Source of the DNA: an uncultured Desulfobacter sp.
Lineage (GTDB): Bacteria; Desulfobacterota; Desulfobacteria; Desulfobacterales; Desulfobacteraceae
Direction of reading: 5' to 3'
Length of the DNA stretch: 64,000 nucleotides
NCBI RefSeq assembly: GCF_963665355.1
Contig: NZ_OY762229.1
Span: 496,001-560,000, forward strand
Positions 8,706 through 17,277 of the stretch are shown here, one piece after another. The translations under genes and the position numbers were made by a program. Position 1 is the stretch's first letter. Every line of letters starts with the position of its first letter. Below the pieces are notes generated by a model. That model worked only from the letters and a program-made list of their open reading frames with translations, made no database searches and was not told the DNA's origin.

Positions 8706-10019
8706 CTACTTTCTGTTATTTCTGAATTGATCCGGTATTACCCGTCTTAAAACCGGTAGGTTAGTGCCATGGCTACTTCCCGGGACCGTTGGTCTGGCGA
8801 AAATCGGCGGTTCGAAATCGTTGTAACACAAAACCACCACAAGGCTAAGCATTCCGACTGCAACAGCGGCGGTCAACATCCCGGCATAACCAGTAGATTC
8901 GGCAAGCGTCAATGCGCCAGCACCGGCAACAAATCCTGCACCCCTGTTAAGCGAAAATTGCAGGGCATAGTCCGTACTGGCTGATGCAGGGTCACTTTTG
9001 TCCATCATAACGGTCGCACCGATGGAGCCGGCTGCACCCGTAGCCAGCATTACAAGCACGATGGAGCCGTAAATGGCAGCCATGTTGTCCACACCACGGG
9101 TCGGCAAGTACAAGCCGATAATTGACAAGGTCATAAACAGCGCTGTCCACAACATGGTCGATTTGCGGCCCAGACGCTGTACAGCAAGCCCGGTCAGGAT
9201 AGCTCCTGTAATTGAAGCAAGCATCCCGACAATGTTAAAGGCAAAGCCAATGTGGGCCAATGACCAGCCCAAATCAACAAGCATGGGATTGATAAGGCAG
9301 ACAGCCATTGATAAGGGCAACCCATAAAACAGCAATACCAGCACCCAACGCCAGCTGCCGGGCCGTATGAAAAAACGGTATAAATCCTTTATTCCGGCCT
9401 TTTCCTCTCGCAAATCTGCAGGAGCAGGCTGTTCTTTGTGCCGCAGAATATTGACCAGCGGAATCGCCGTACCTGCTGCAAGAATGAGAAGACAGGCAGA
9501 CCATCCGATCCATTCATAAGCGATTAACACCAGGCCGCCGCCAACGATATGACCGATAAATCCGCCTGATACCTGAATGCTGTTACCCAGCCCTCGCTCT
9601 TCGGGTTCCAATATTGTTATGGCAAGTGCGTCGGCGGCAATATCTTGTGTTGCTGAAAAAAGAGAGACCAAGACAAGAAATGCAGCCAAAACCGGCATCT
9701 GTTTGTTCATGTCAAGCGTTGAGGCGATGACAAGGGAAATGATGATAAGGCCCTGCATCACGAAGAGCCAACTGCGATAGTGCCCGAATCGTTTTGAGCC
9801 GAAACGGTCAACCAGAGGTGCCCACAAAATTTTGCCCACCCAGATCAGCCCCAGACTGTAAATCCAGGCAATACTTTCCAGTCCGGCTCCGGATTTGCGC
9901 ATAATGGCAGGCACAGCCGAAAGAATAAATCCGAATCCCAACATCTGGGTAATATATAACCCTGCCAAAAACAGCATCTTGTGGCTTTGTTTATATCTTT
10001 GTCCAAGATTCAAGGCCAT
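8706..10019 (-). CDS. MFS transporter, RhtX/FptX/AmpG-like, with altered C-terminus
   Basis: The product has 437 residues and about 12 transmembrane helices (TQMLGFGFILSAVPAIM, then ATQDIAADALAITILEPEERG, a motif shared by AmpG and the RhtX/FptX siderophore permeases). Such permeases carry siderophores across the inner membrane by proton symport. It is the third gene of a receptor-methyltransferase-MFS minus-strand series, 23 bases after the methyltransferase, with AGGAG upstream. The last ~20 residues (from PGSSHGTNLPVLRRV) are encoded by a fragment of a TonB-receptor 3' end read out of frame, so the native stop has been lost. Those residues follow the last helix and may not matter for function. 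Confidence 0.82.
   Translation of the reverse strand: MALNLGQRYKQSHKMLFLAGLYITQMLGFGFILSAVPAIMRKSGAGLESIAWIYSLGLIWVGKILWAPLVDRFGSKRFGHYRSWLFVMQGLIIISLVIASTLDMNKQMPVLAAFLVLVSLFSATQDIAADALAITILEPEERGLGNSIQVSGGFIGHIVGGGLVLIAYEWIGWSACLLILAAGTAIPLVNILRHKEQPAPADLREEKAGIKDLYRFFIRPGSWRWVLVLLFYGLPLSMAVCLINPMLVDLGWSLAHIGFAFNIVGMLASITGAILTGLAVQRLGRKSTMLWTALFMTLSIIGLYLPTRGVDNMAAIYGSIVLVMLATGAAGSIGATVMMDKSDPASASTDYALQFSLNRGAGFVAGAGALTLAESTGYAGMLTAAVAVGMLSLVVVLCYNDFEPPIFARPTVPGSSHGTNLPVLRRVIPDQFRNNRK
8728..8784. repeat. 57-bp copy of a TonB-receptor 3' end inside the MFS gene
   Basis: These 57 bases match 15052-15108 with a single mismatch (8764 versus 15088). In the second location they encode the last residues of the receptor (REVAMAVTYRF) plus stop and trailer. 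Here the receptor frame would read REVAMALTYRF and stop, but the MFS gene uses another frame. It is best explained as the scar of a deleted receptor gene. Confidence 0.85.
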
Positions 10020-10042
10020 TGTCTTCGATATCTCCTGTTTCG

Positions 10043-11074
10043 CTATTGTGGAACCCGGCCAATGTCCAGCAGCAATGGGCCCATGGACGTTTCAACCTTG
10101 CGGGATTCAACGGGTTCCATACCGGCCCGGGCCATTGCATCGGCGATACTGGCAGCTTCCAGGTAAAAGTCTTCTCCGGCAAGGGCCATGGGCAGAAAGC
10201 GGCGCACTGAAACGCCGGGACCCGTACCGTCAGGGGTAAGGACGTCATGGAGGCTGATGAAAATGCCGCCCGGTGAAAGGGCGTTGTATATCTTGGCCAT
10301 GACCGGCTCCAGGAGATCCTTGGAAAAATTTAAGGTGCCCCCGGCCAGGATCAGGTCATAGCCGCTGCCCAGGCCGCCTTGTGTAAAGTCTGCGCCCAGC
10401 GTGGTGATTCGATCCTCCATCCCGTAGTCCCGGATATAGTCACAGGTCTTTTTCGTCACGGCAGGAAAATCAAAAACAGTGCCTTTCAGGCAGGGATGGG
10501 CACTGACAATCGCCACGCAGTTCAGGCCGGGCCCGCCCCCAAGATCCAGCATCCGCTTCATCCCGGGGAATTCGGGTAGATCTGACACAATTGATGCGAC
10601 CAGATGGGCATAGGTCAACTGGAGTCTTGCCTGGGCATGGATGCCTTGTGCTGCCATGGCCTCCATGTCCGGTCCCTTATCATTTGTCTGGGGCGACATG
10701 TCCGCAGGACCCTGTTGAATTAATGTGCCCATGGTCTGGGGGGTCTGGAAATACATTGCAAAGCAATTCTCCAGCATATCCCCAAGATAGTTTTTTGATC
10801 CAGTCACGAGGTAGGTTCGAGATACAGCCGTGTTCTGAAACGCCCCGTCTTTTTTTTTAAGCAGCCCGACAGCGGCCAGGGCATTGAGAAAGTGCTCGGT
10901 GTTTTCAGGGTGCCAGCCGGTCCGGACCGCCAGATCCCGGGCCGGCGACGGGTGGCAAACCCTGTCGAATATTTCTAAATGAACGGCCGTGACCAGCAAC
11001 GGGGCATAAAGCGATTCGTCAATCATTTTGTAAAGGGGCCAGAATTCCGCTTCTGGTGCAGAAAATGTTGTCAT
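10043..11074 (-). CDS. SAM-dependent O-methyltransferase-like protein
   Basis: The N-terminal ~100 residues resemble the winged-helix dimerisation domain of small-molecule O-methyltransferases (LLVTAVHLEIFDRV, TGWHPENTEHFLNALAAVGLL). The C-terminal part has the SAM-binding loop MLDLGGGPGLNCVAI and an acidic second motif GTVFDFPAV. The family (Methyltransf_2) methylates phenolic or similar hydroxyls. ATG 11074 is preferred over 11080 because AAAGGA then lies 7 bases upstream. The gene sits between a TonB receptor and an MFS permease in one likely operon, so the substrate could be the imported chelator, although nothing in the sequence shows that. Confidence 0.8.
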   Translation of the reverse strand: MTTFSAPEAEFWPLYKMIDESLYAPLLVTAVHLEIFDRVCHPSPARDLAVRTGWHPENTEHFLNALAAVGLLKKKDGAFQNTAVSRTYLVTGSKNYLGDMLENCFAMYFQTPQTMGTLIQQGPADMSPQTNDKGPDMEAMAAQGIHAQARLQLTYAHLVASIVSDLPEFPGMKRMLDLGGGPGLNCVAIVSAHPCLKGTVFDFPAVTKKTCDYIRDYGMEDRITTLGADFTQGGLGSGYDLILAGGTLNFSKDLLEPVMAKIYNALSPGGIFISLHDVLTPDGTGPGVSVRRFLPMALAGEDFYLEAASIADAMARAGMEPVESRKVETSMGPLLLDIGRVPQ

Positions 11075-11160
11075 GTGCATATCCTTTGTGTGTGCATTTT
11101 TTTTGCGGCTGCATGATCGTTTTGTCTTTTGGCCTGCATCATGCTGATCATCATGCCCCT

Positions 11161-13221
11161 TTAAAACCGGCAGGTAAGTTTGAGACCCATCTCACGCGGG
11201 TCACTGTAGAGGTTCCAATACCCATTGCCTACGCCCGCCCATGTGTAGTCTTTGTCAAAGATATTTTTGCAGTAAAGGTAAATATCCCAATTATCAGCCT
11301 CATAGCCAATTTTGCCGTTGATCAGTTGGTAAGCATCTCTCATATAGGTGTTGGCAAAGTCCCCGTACGTCTTGCCATACCCCACCATATCAACGCCTGC
11401 AAAAAAACCGTTTTCCATCCGGTAGATACCACCTATGGAAAACGTATACGCCGGCGCATTTGGCGCGTTATTGCCACTATAATCATCCAGCGCATCCTTA
11501 AATTCGTCAAACTCCACATTGGTATAGCCAAGGCTCCCGGTTAAAGTGAGCCGACTGGTAATTCGTGCCTGTATCTCCAGCTCTGCGCCATAGGATACCG
11601 CCGTGGCAGCATTGCTTATCTGGGTCCACGGCACGTTTTGTACAACAACCGTCTCAGTTACCTGCATATCATCGATATCCATGTAAAAAAGAGCACCGTT
11701 GACAATTAGTTTATTGTCAAAGAACCGGGCCTTTGCCCCAACTTCATAAGACCACAATTGCTCTTTGTCATAGGTTTTGTCTAAACCTGTAAAACCACTT
11801 TGCATATTAAAACCACCCGTAAGAAATCCTTTTGCAACGGTCGCGTACCCCATCACTTCCGGGGTGAAGGAATAGTCCAGACTGAACTTGGGAGAGACAT
11901 CCTCCCAGCTGCTATCCAGGGTACCGGTATTGTCCTGAAAATCTTTATCCTGATGTTCATAACGCAGACCGCCTGTTACCCCTAATCTATCGGTTAAGGC
12001 GTAGCGTAATTGACCAAACAGGGCATAGGTTTCACCGCCGGAATCGCTTGCATTAACACCGTTCATTGTTGGATAAACCGAAGTTGTAACCGTCGTGAAC
12101 CCGTTATCGTCTTTGTCGTAATAAAATCCGGCGACCCATTTCATTGTGTCCGTGGTCGAGGAAAGCCTAAGTTCCTGGGACCACGTGGTATAATCTTCGT
12201 TAGAGCTGGTGTCCATCATTCCTATCGGATTAAAATCCCAGTCAATTGTATTACGGCCTTCATATTCGCGATGGGTGGTAGTGGATGTCAGGTTGAGTCC
12301 CTTTCCCAAGTCATAACTGATCTGTAATGACTGCGTATTGGTTCTTGACTTTCCCTCAGCGTCGAATCCGCTGTAGACCTCCCTGTCCCCGGATGCGAGC
12401 AATCCCATAGTCCCCAAAGGATCAAAAGCCGCAGCCCCGGTTTCACTTAATCCCATATTCGGACCCTTGTCATCATATTGAAGATGTGACACGATGAGCT
12501 TAATGCTCAGATCATCAACAGGTCTCCAGTTCACCAGCCCCTTGCCATACCAGTGCCCTTTGTCATTTTCGTTGTCTTTGGTATTGCCGTTCTTTATAAA
12601 TCCGTCTTTTTCATAAAACTGGCCGGCCAGGCCAAAGAAGAGTTTATCCTGGACTATGGGCCCGTTTAAGTTAACAGAGAACTCTTTGCGGTAGTCCTCT
12701 GCGCCAACAGCCGACACCTTGCCTTCAAACTCATTGGAGGGTTGCCGGGTGATAATGTTGATCACTCCGCCCAGGGCATTTTTCCCGTATAAGGTTCCTT
12801 GCGGGCCGCGCAGCACCTCTACCCGCTCGATATTCTGTAGTGTATCTTCATAGCCTGAGAACGATAATATCGGAACACCGTCTACAAAAATTGGTGTGGA
12901 AACCGAATAAGTGCCCATTTCATTATGGATGCCCCGCATAACAGGCATATATACACCGGGGGTCCCTCCGCTGATAATGGCCAGATTGGGTATAAAATCG
13001 GCCAGCTCAGTGAGAGAAGATATGTTCTTATCCTCAAGGGTGAGCGCGTCAAACGCAGTAATACCGATAGGAACATCCTGGATATCTTCTTTTTGCTTGT
13101 TTGCAGTAACTGTTATGGTATCCAGCGTTGTCTTCTGCACCTCTTTTGTCCAGGCAGGCTCAGATATAAGTGCTGTACAGACGATAAGTGCTGCAATGGT
13201 AGAATACAATTTTTTATACAT
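11161..13221 (-). CDS. TonB-dependent outer-membrane receptor, FyuA-like (receptor 1)
   Basis: The product has 686 residues with an N-terminal signal peptide ending near EPAWTKE and a TonB box-like TLDTITVTA. The plug domain includes IFVDGVP and VEVLRGPQGTLYGKNALGG, and the 22-strand barrel ends in the outer-membrane terminal Phe (LTCRF). The plug wording is that of the FyuA/yersiniabactin receptor group. AGGAGG lies 5-6 bases before the ATG. Downstream genes on the same strand (methyltransferase, MFS permease) probably belong to the operon. The AraC gene at 13611 and a 24-bp tandem repeat lie upstream, suggesting ligand-induced activation. The ligand is unknown; a siderophore is most likely. 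Confidence 0.92.
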   Translation of the reverse strand: MYKKLYSTIAALIVCTALISEPAWTKEVQKTTLDTITVTANKQKEDIQDVPIGITAFDALTLEDKNISSLTELADFIPNLAIISGGTPGVYMPVMRGIHNEMGTYSVSTPIFVDGVPILSFSGYEDTLQNIERVEVLRGPQGTLYGKNALGGVINIITRQPSNEFEGKVSAVGAEDYRKEFSVNLNGPIVQDKLFFGLAGQFYEKDGFIKNGNTKDNENDKGHWYGKGLVNWRPVDDLSIKLIVSHLQYDDKGPNMGLSETGAAAFDPLGTMGLLASGDREVYSGFDAEGKSRTNTQSLQISYDLGKGLNLTSTTTHREYEGRNTIDWDFNPIGMMDTSSNEDYTTWSQELRLSSTTDTMKWVAGFYYDKDDNGFTTVTTSVYPTMNGVNASDSGGETYALFGQLRYALTDRLGVTGGLRYEHQDKDFQDNTGTLDSSWEDVSPKFSLDYSFTPEVMGYATVAKGFLTGGFNMQSGFTGLDKTYDKEQLWSYEVGAKARFFDNKLIVNGALFYMDIDDMQVTETVVVQNVPWTQISNAATAVSYGAELEIQARITSRLTLTGSLGYTNVEFDEFKDALDDYSGNNAPNAPAYTFSIGGIYRMENGFFAGVDMVGYGKTYGDFANTYMRDAYQLINGKIGYEADNWDIYLYCKNIFDKDYTWAGVGNGYWNLYSDPREMGLKLTCRF

Positions 13222-13237
13222 GGCTTCCTCCTTTCCT

Positions 13238-13338
13238 TTTTTTATATGAAAGAGCTCGATAAGTTACTGAGTTCTTTCATTCTTTGTTGTGGGCCGAAGC
13301 CTGGCAGGTGATATGTCAGGTCGGCCCATGGCCGTTAT
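13238..13338 (-). repeat. Two-hairpin dispersed repeat, copy A
   Basis: Read on the minus strand, an outer stem TGGGCCGA/TCGGCCCA encloses CCTGACA/TGCCAGG. This is followed by CACAACAAAG and a second stem built from ATGAAAGAACTC/GAGCTCTTTCAT, then ATATAAAAAAA. Related copies occur at 41286 (plus) and 59871 (minus). The outer-stem base pair that is C-G here is T-A in the 59871 copy, which is compensatory. This copy lies 17-117 bases upstream of the receptor 1 start. Confidence 0.7.
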
Positions 13339-13411
13339 TGACGGATATTTTATGAAAATTGTCCGCATTACTATTTTGTTATCAAACAGCTAATAGCATC
13401 AGGCAATTGCG

Positions 13412-13459
13412 AATGCTTGTCCCAAATGAATTTTTAATGCTTGTCCCAAATGAATTTTT
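13412..13459. promoter_or_regulatory. Perfect 24-bp tandem direct repeat, likely AraC operator
   Basis: Two identical 24-base units (each AATGCTTGTCCCAAATGA followed by ATTTTT) lie head to tail at 13412-13435 and 13436-13459. They sit about 190 bases upstream of receptor 1 and downstream of its AraC gene. A candidate -35 (TTGATA, minus, near 13380-13385) follows. The AAATGAA core also occurs in the repeats upstream of receptor 3 (19519). Between here and 13610 there are only GC-rich inverted repeats near 13500-13575, which may end the AraC transcript. Confidence 0.55.
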
Positions 13460-13610
13460 TGTGTTTGAAATAAAAAAAAGGCAGGAAGCCGGATAATAAA
13501 CCCCAATGTCGGGGTAGACAATGACAGGAAGGGGCTATTGCCGACAGCCCCCGGGATGAAGCAGACCCGGGGAAATCAGTAACGGCCTGATCCGTTTTAC
13601 GAAAAGCCCT

Positions 13611-14600
13611 TCACAGGTGGGGTTTGAAACAAAGGGACGGTTTGATGCCGAATTGATCGGAAAATGCTTGGATGAACGAAGACAGGCTGCTGTAACCCAC
13701 GCTCAGGGCAGCCTCGGTGACATTGATCTGTTTTTCTTCAAGTAAGAACCTGGCCTGTTCAAGCCTTGCCCGGCGCAGAAAACCAAAAACCGTGGTGCCA
13801 TATACCTGCCGAAAGCACCGGTTGAGTTTGGCATGGGAAAGTCCGACACTGTCGGCCAGTTCGTACAGGGTTGGGGGGGATTCAAGGTCCCGGGTAAGTA
13901 TCTCTCTGGCATGGCACACCCGGTCAATATCGTCTGATTTAACGGCCTTATCCAAAACGCCCCCCTGGGCCGTCATCTGTTCAAGCTTATATACAATCAG
14001 CTCCAGGACCCTGCTTTCAAGATAGATCCGTTTTGTGACTCCCTGATACGGGCAGTTGAGAATCTGATGAAGCGCTCTTTTCATTGCAGCGGTATTTCGG
14101 CCTTTGTCAATATATGGTGCTTTCCTGCGGCCGCCGGAAGTCTTGGCAATGGAACCAGCCAGTCTGTCAAATTCGTCCTGGGCAATGTCGGCAAATAGAT
14201 CCGCACTGATACAGATCGTGACACCCAGCTTTTGTCCGGCAGCCTCGCTGGAGCTGCTGGCACGGGGCATATAGAGCAGGCCGTTCTCTCCTGAACCGCC
14301 GGACACCGGGTCTTTGATACCATGTATCCAGGTCCTGGTTTGCCCTGAAGCCAAAAACCCAAGCCCATAGGTCTTCCAGTAGGTTTCTCTCATATCATCA
14401 TCAATGGACAGATCTATGGGCCTGTTCAGCCGGTAATTCATAACCGACAGCTCAAGCCCCTGCTTAATACGGGTTGTCAGAACGGTCCCCTCTCCGAAGG
14501 ATGGTGATAAATGCAAGCAGGTTTCCAAACAATCCTGCGCAGCCCCATCCTCCTGGAATACATCTTGGAATGTTTGGGGGGTGGTGGTCGTGATCGACAT
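13611..14600 (-). CDS. AraC family regulator, next to receptor 1
   Basis: The product has 329 residues. The C-terminal AraC domain shows TLYELADSVGLSHAKLNRCF and NVTEAALSVGYSSLSSFIQAF, followed by FGIKPS. The middle contains the block IYLESRVLELIVYKLEQM, shared by the PchR-type regulators of this window. AAGGAT lies about 10 bases before the ATG. The gene ends 390 bases upstream of receptor 1 on the same strand, with the 24-bp tandem repeat between. It probably activates receptor 1 and the linked genes when the cognate ferric chelator is present; the effector is not known. Confidence 0.88.
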   Translation of the reverse strand: MSITTTTPQTFQDVFQEDGAAQDCLETCLHLSPSFGEGTVLTTRIKQGLELSVMNYRLNRPIDLSIDDDMRETYWKTYGLGFLASGQTRTWIHGIKDPVSGGSGENGLLYMPRASSSSEAAGQKLGVTICISADLFADIAQDEFDRLAGSIAKTSGGRRKAPYIDKGRNTAAMKRALHQILNCPYQGVTKRIYLESRVLELIVYKLEQMTAQGGVLDKAVKSDDIDRVCHAREILTRDLESPPTLYELADSVGLSHAKLNRCFRQVYGTTVFGFLRRARLEQARFLLEEKQINVTEAALSVGYSSLSSFIQAFSDQFGIKPSLCFKPHL

Positions 14601-15070
14601 TTTGCTTTGTATCCTTAGTTCTGTGTGTGCCTGAAAACTTCATGCCCTGTTTCGTTACAAGTTTTGGACCCTTACTGATACATCAGCATGTTCGGTATCT
14701 ATTTTACAGCGTTGTGTGACATTTCATTGAACACCTAACAGTGTTGAGTGTACATGTCAAGCTTTGGCTTTGAGTTATGAGAGGCAGGGTGCAGCTGGAA
14801 TTCTGATTTTTTTTGGGTGGGCAAATTTTTCAGACTACCGTTATCGGTTTTACCTGTGGATTTCACTGATGAACTGCCGGTTAAACTTTGCTCATGTGGA
14901 ACTTGCACCCACTGATCACAATATCGTTGTGTCTGGTGTCCTGGATTAACTGCCTCCTCCATCTTGAGAACTGGAAGCAAAGCATTGCTGGAAAAAGGAA
15001 AGGGTTTCCCCTGCCGGGCCATAACCCTTTCCTCGGGGATTAAAGTAGATCTGATCCGGTATTACCCGTC
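14601..15070. other. Gene-free interval between receptor 2 end and AraC 13611 start
   Basis: These 470 bases hold no supported gene; the longest minus-strand frame (14735-15022) resembles nothing I recognise. Near the receptor side there is a clear terminator (separate entry). The part next to 14600 is AT-rich and presumably contains the promoter of the AraC gene, but no convincing -35/-10 pair stands out. Confidence 0.6.
14990..15033 (-). terminator. Intrinsic terminator of receptor 2
   Basis: A perfect 11-base stem (AGGAAAGGGTT at 14996-15006 with AACCCTTTCCT at 15023-15033) encloses a 16-base loop. On the minus strand it is followed by TTTT. It lies 38 bases beyond the receptor 2 stop. 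Confidence 0.75.
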
Positions 15071-15108
15071 TTAAAACCGGTAGGTTACTGCCATGGCTAC
15101 TTCCCGGG
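15052..15108. repeat. 57-bp segment shared with the MFS gene 3' end
   Basis: This covers the last codons of receptor 2 and 19 trailer bases, and is identical to 8728-8784 apart from one base. The match stops abruptly on both sides, as expected for a recombination junction rather than shared descent of whole regions. Confidence 0.85.
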
Positions 15109-17128
15109 GCGGTGAGGGGATGCTGTAGAGCCCGTCATAGTACCCTGTACTGCCATAGGTTTCGTCAAACAGGTTTTTGGCATACACGTACACATCAAAA
15201 GACCGGGCCTCGTATCCGGCCTTGAGATCGACCAGGAAAAATGCGGCCCGTTCATATTGGTTGGCCTTGTCCAGATACATCTTGCCGTATCCGTTGACAT
15301 CAGCCCTGGCAAACCAGCCGGCTTGTGAGCGGTACTGCGCACCGACGTTGAAATTGTATTTAGGTGCAAAAGGATTGGTGTTGCCGCTGTAGTTTCCGGT
15401 TGCATCACAAAATTCGTCAAAGGTCACATCGGTAATCCCTGCCGAGGCAAACAGGCTGATTTCGTCTGTTGCCTTGAATTGAGCACTGATTTCAACACCT
15501 TTGGACGTGGCCTGGGCCGCATTCAGAATCCATGTAAAGGTGTTGTCCACAGCCGTTTCCACCTGCATGTCGCTGATATCCATGTAGAACAGGCTGAAAT
15601 CAAGGTTCAGGCGGTTATTGAAAAAAACGGCCTTGACCCCGGCCTCATAGTTCCACACCGTCTCCTTGTCAAAACTTAAATTTTCAGTGGACCCGGTATA
15701 GGTCGGGGCAAAGGAATTAAACCCTCCGGCCCGGTACCCTTTGGATACAGTGGCAAATACGCAGGCATCGGGAATGGCTTTATAACGAACGGCGATTTTA
15801 GGAGAGATCGTGGAATAGGATCGCTCATCATGCAGGTTCGTGGAAGCCTGGGAAAACTCCTTTTCATCCCGGTCATACCGCAACCCGCCGATCAAAGAGA
15901 ACTTATCGGTGACAGACCAGTCTGTATGGGCAAACACCGCTTTGTTCTCTGCCCCAAGCTCGTGGGTCACATACATGGTATACCCGCCGCCCATCATGGA
16001 GATGGTGTTATCCACAAGATTGTCGTCTTTGTCCGTATATGCCCCGATCAGCCAGGAGACCGCTCCTGTGGTGGAACCGACCCTGAATTCACCGGACAGT
16101 TTTTCAAAATCATTGAGGCTTAAAACATGATACATGGCCATGGGATTGTCGGTGAAATCAAACTCTGCCAGGGAGTCCTGTTTATAATTCCAGTAACTGA
16201 AAACAGCCTCGAACTTGATGTCATTCCAGATATAGGACGTGTTCAGGGCACTGATGGTGGATGAGGGCTTGTCATAATATCCGCCGTTGAGATCTGATGT
16301 GATCACCCTGGGATCACTTGCTGAAATATCGTTCATGTTGATATTGCCGTTGTCGTACTGGATTGTCTGGGCCAGAAGGGACACTTCCAGGTCATCTGAC
16401 GGGGTCAGGCGCAGATTGATTTTGCCGAACCGGTATTCCTGGTCATTGGCCGTGTCATTGATCGTGGCATCTTCAATATAGCCCTCCTTTTCATAGTATT
16501 TGGCGGACACGCCCATGTAAAATTTGTCTGTGACCACGGGCCCGCTCACGGATGCCGAGGCCACGTGCTTGCCGTCTTCTCCAATCTCGCCTGTGACCTT
16601 TCCCCTGAATTCGTTGGACGGTTTCATGGTAATTACATTAACCACACCGGCTTCGGCATTTTTTCCGTACAAGGTGCCCTGTGGGCCTTTTAACACCTCA
16701 ATGCGCTCGATATCCTGCAGCAGGGTATCAAACCCGAACCCGCTGGTGTAGGGAACCCCGTCCACATACATGGCCGTGGAGGTGCCAAAGGAGCGCAAAG
16801 AGGCTGTCAGTCCCCGGACATTGGGGGTGCCAAGCCCTTCGGCTCCGGCGGCAAAATAGGACATATTCGGGGTGTGGACCATAATATCGTCGATACTTTC
16901 AACATTCATGTCTTCCAGGTCAAATCCGCTGAATACCGACATGGTGATGGGTACATCTTTTACGTCCTGGGTCTGTTTCTGGGCGGTCACCATAATTTCC
17001 GGAATCTCTTCCTCGTTTTGAACAACCGCCTGAATATCTGCGGCAAATACGCATTGACCCACCGACAGCCCGGCGCAAAGCAGCAGCACGGCCAAAGCGC
17101 GGCCAATTTGTTTGGATAAGTAAACCAT
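15071..17128 (-). CDS. TonB-dependent outer-membrane receptor, FyuA-like (receptor 2)
   Basis: The product has 685 residues. A signal peptide (GRALAVLLLCAGLSVGQCVFA) is followed by EIMVTAQKQ, the plug with MYVDGVPYTS and IEVLKGPQGTLYGKNAEAG, and a barrel ending in MAVTYRF. The start is taken at ATG 17128 because AGAGG lies 5 bases upstream; a GTG at 17134 is less well placed. On the minus strand a TATAAT lies at 17153-17148. The gene is monocistronic: a terminator follows. The AraC gene upstream (17278) and AATCCGGATT direct repeats suggest its own activator. Its 3' end has been copied to 8728, so a near-identical relative once existed there. Confidence 0.92.
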   Translation of the reverse strand: MVYLSKQIGRALAVLLLCAGLSVGQCVFAADIQAVVQNEEEIPEIMVTAQKQTQDVKDVPITMSVFSGFDLEDMNVESIDDIMVHTPNMSYFAAGAEGLGTPNVRGLTASLRSFGTSTAMYVDGVPYTSGFGFDTLLQDIERIEVLKGPQGTLYGKNAEAGVVNVITMKPSNEFRGKVTGEIGEDGKHVASASVSGPVVTDKFYMGVSAKYYEKEGYIEDATINDTANDQEYRFGKINLRLTPSDDLEVSLLAQTIQYDNGNINMNDISASDPRVITSDLNGGYYDKPSSTISALNTSYIWNDIKFEAVFSYWNYKQDSLAEFDFTDNPMAMYHVLSLNDFEKLSGEFRVGSTTGAVSWLIGAYTDKDDNLVDNTISMMGGGYTMYVTHELGAENKAVFAHTDWSVTDKFSLIGGLRYDRDEKEFSQASTNLHDERSYSTISPKIAVRYKAIPDACVFATVSKGYRAGGFNSFAPTYTGSTENLSFDKETVWNYEAGVKAVFFNNRLNLDFSLFYMDISDMQVETAVDNTFTWILNAAQATSKGVEISAQFKATDEISLFASAGITDVTFDEFCDATGNYSGNTNPFAPKYNFNVGAQYRSQAGWFARADVNGYGKMYLDKANQYERAAFFLVDLKAGYEARSFDVYVYAKNLFDETYGSTGYYDGLYSIPSPPREVAMAVTYRF

Positions 17129-17226
17129 AAACACCTCTGTAGTTTTTATTATAACTATTTAACTTTTACGCGAACGACTAACTGATAATGGATTGTCTAC
17201 AGATGTGCAAGGGCGTGCAGGGTCAA

Positions 17227-17257
17227 AATCCGGATTCGATCAGGAATAATCCGGATT
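17227..17257. promoter_or_regulatory. AATCCGGATT direct repeats 21 bp apart, likely AraC operator
   Basis: The 10-base palindrome AATCCGGATT occurs at 17227-17236 and 17248-17257, so starts are exactly 21 bases apart on the same face of the helix. The pair lies between the AraC gene at 17278 and receptor 2, about 100 bases before the receptor start and well upstream of the TATAAT at 17148-17153. Confidence 0.55.
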
Positions 17258-17277
17258 GGTGTATGCGTGAGAGCCGG

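Noticed and set aside
11100-11160. GCATGATG repeats between receptor 1 and the methyltransferase considered as a terminator
   Set aside because: They are short direct repeats rather than a stable stem, with no T run on the minus strand after them, so read-through into the methyltransferase gene is more likely.
13500-13575. Several short GC-rich inverted repeats considered as a CRISPR or repeat array
   Set aside because: The units differ from one another and are not regularly spaced; they look like terminator-type hairpins after the AraC gene.
14735-15022. Minus-strand frame of 95 codons between receptor 2 and the AraC gene
   Set aside because: It covers the receptor 2 terminator, has no family similarity and no ribosome site.
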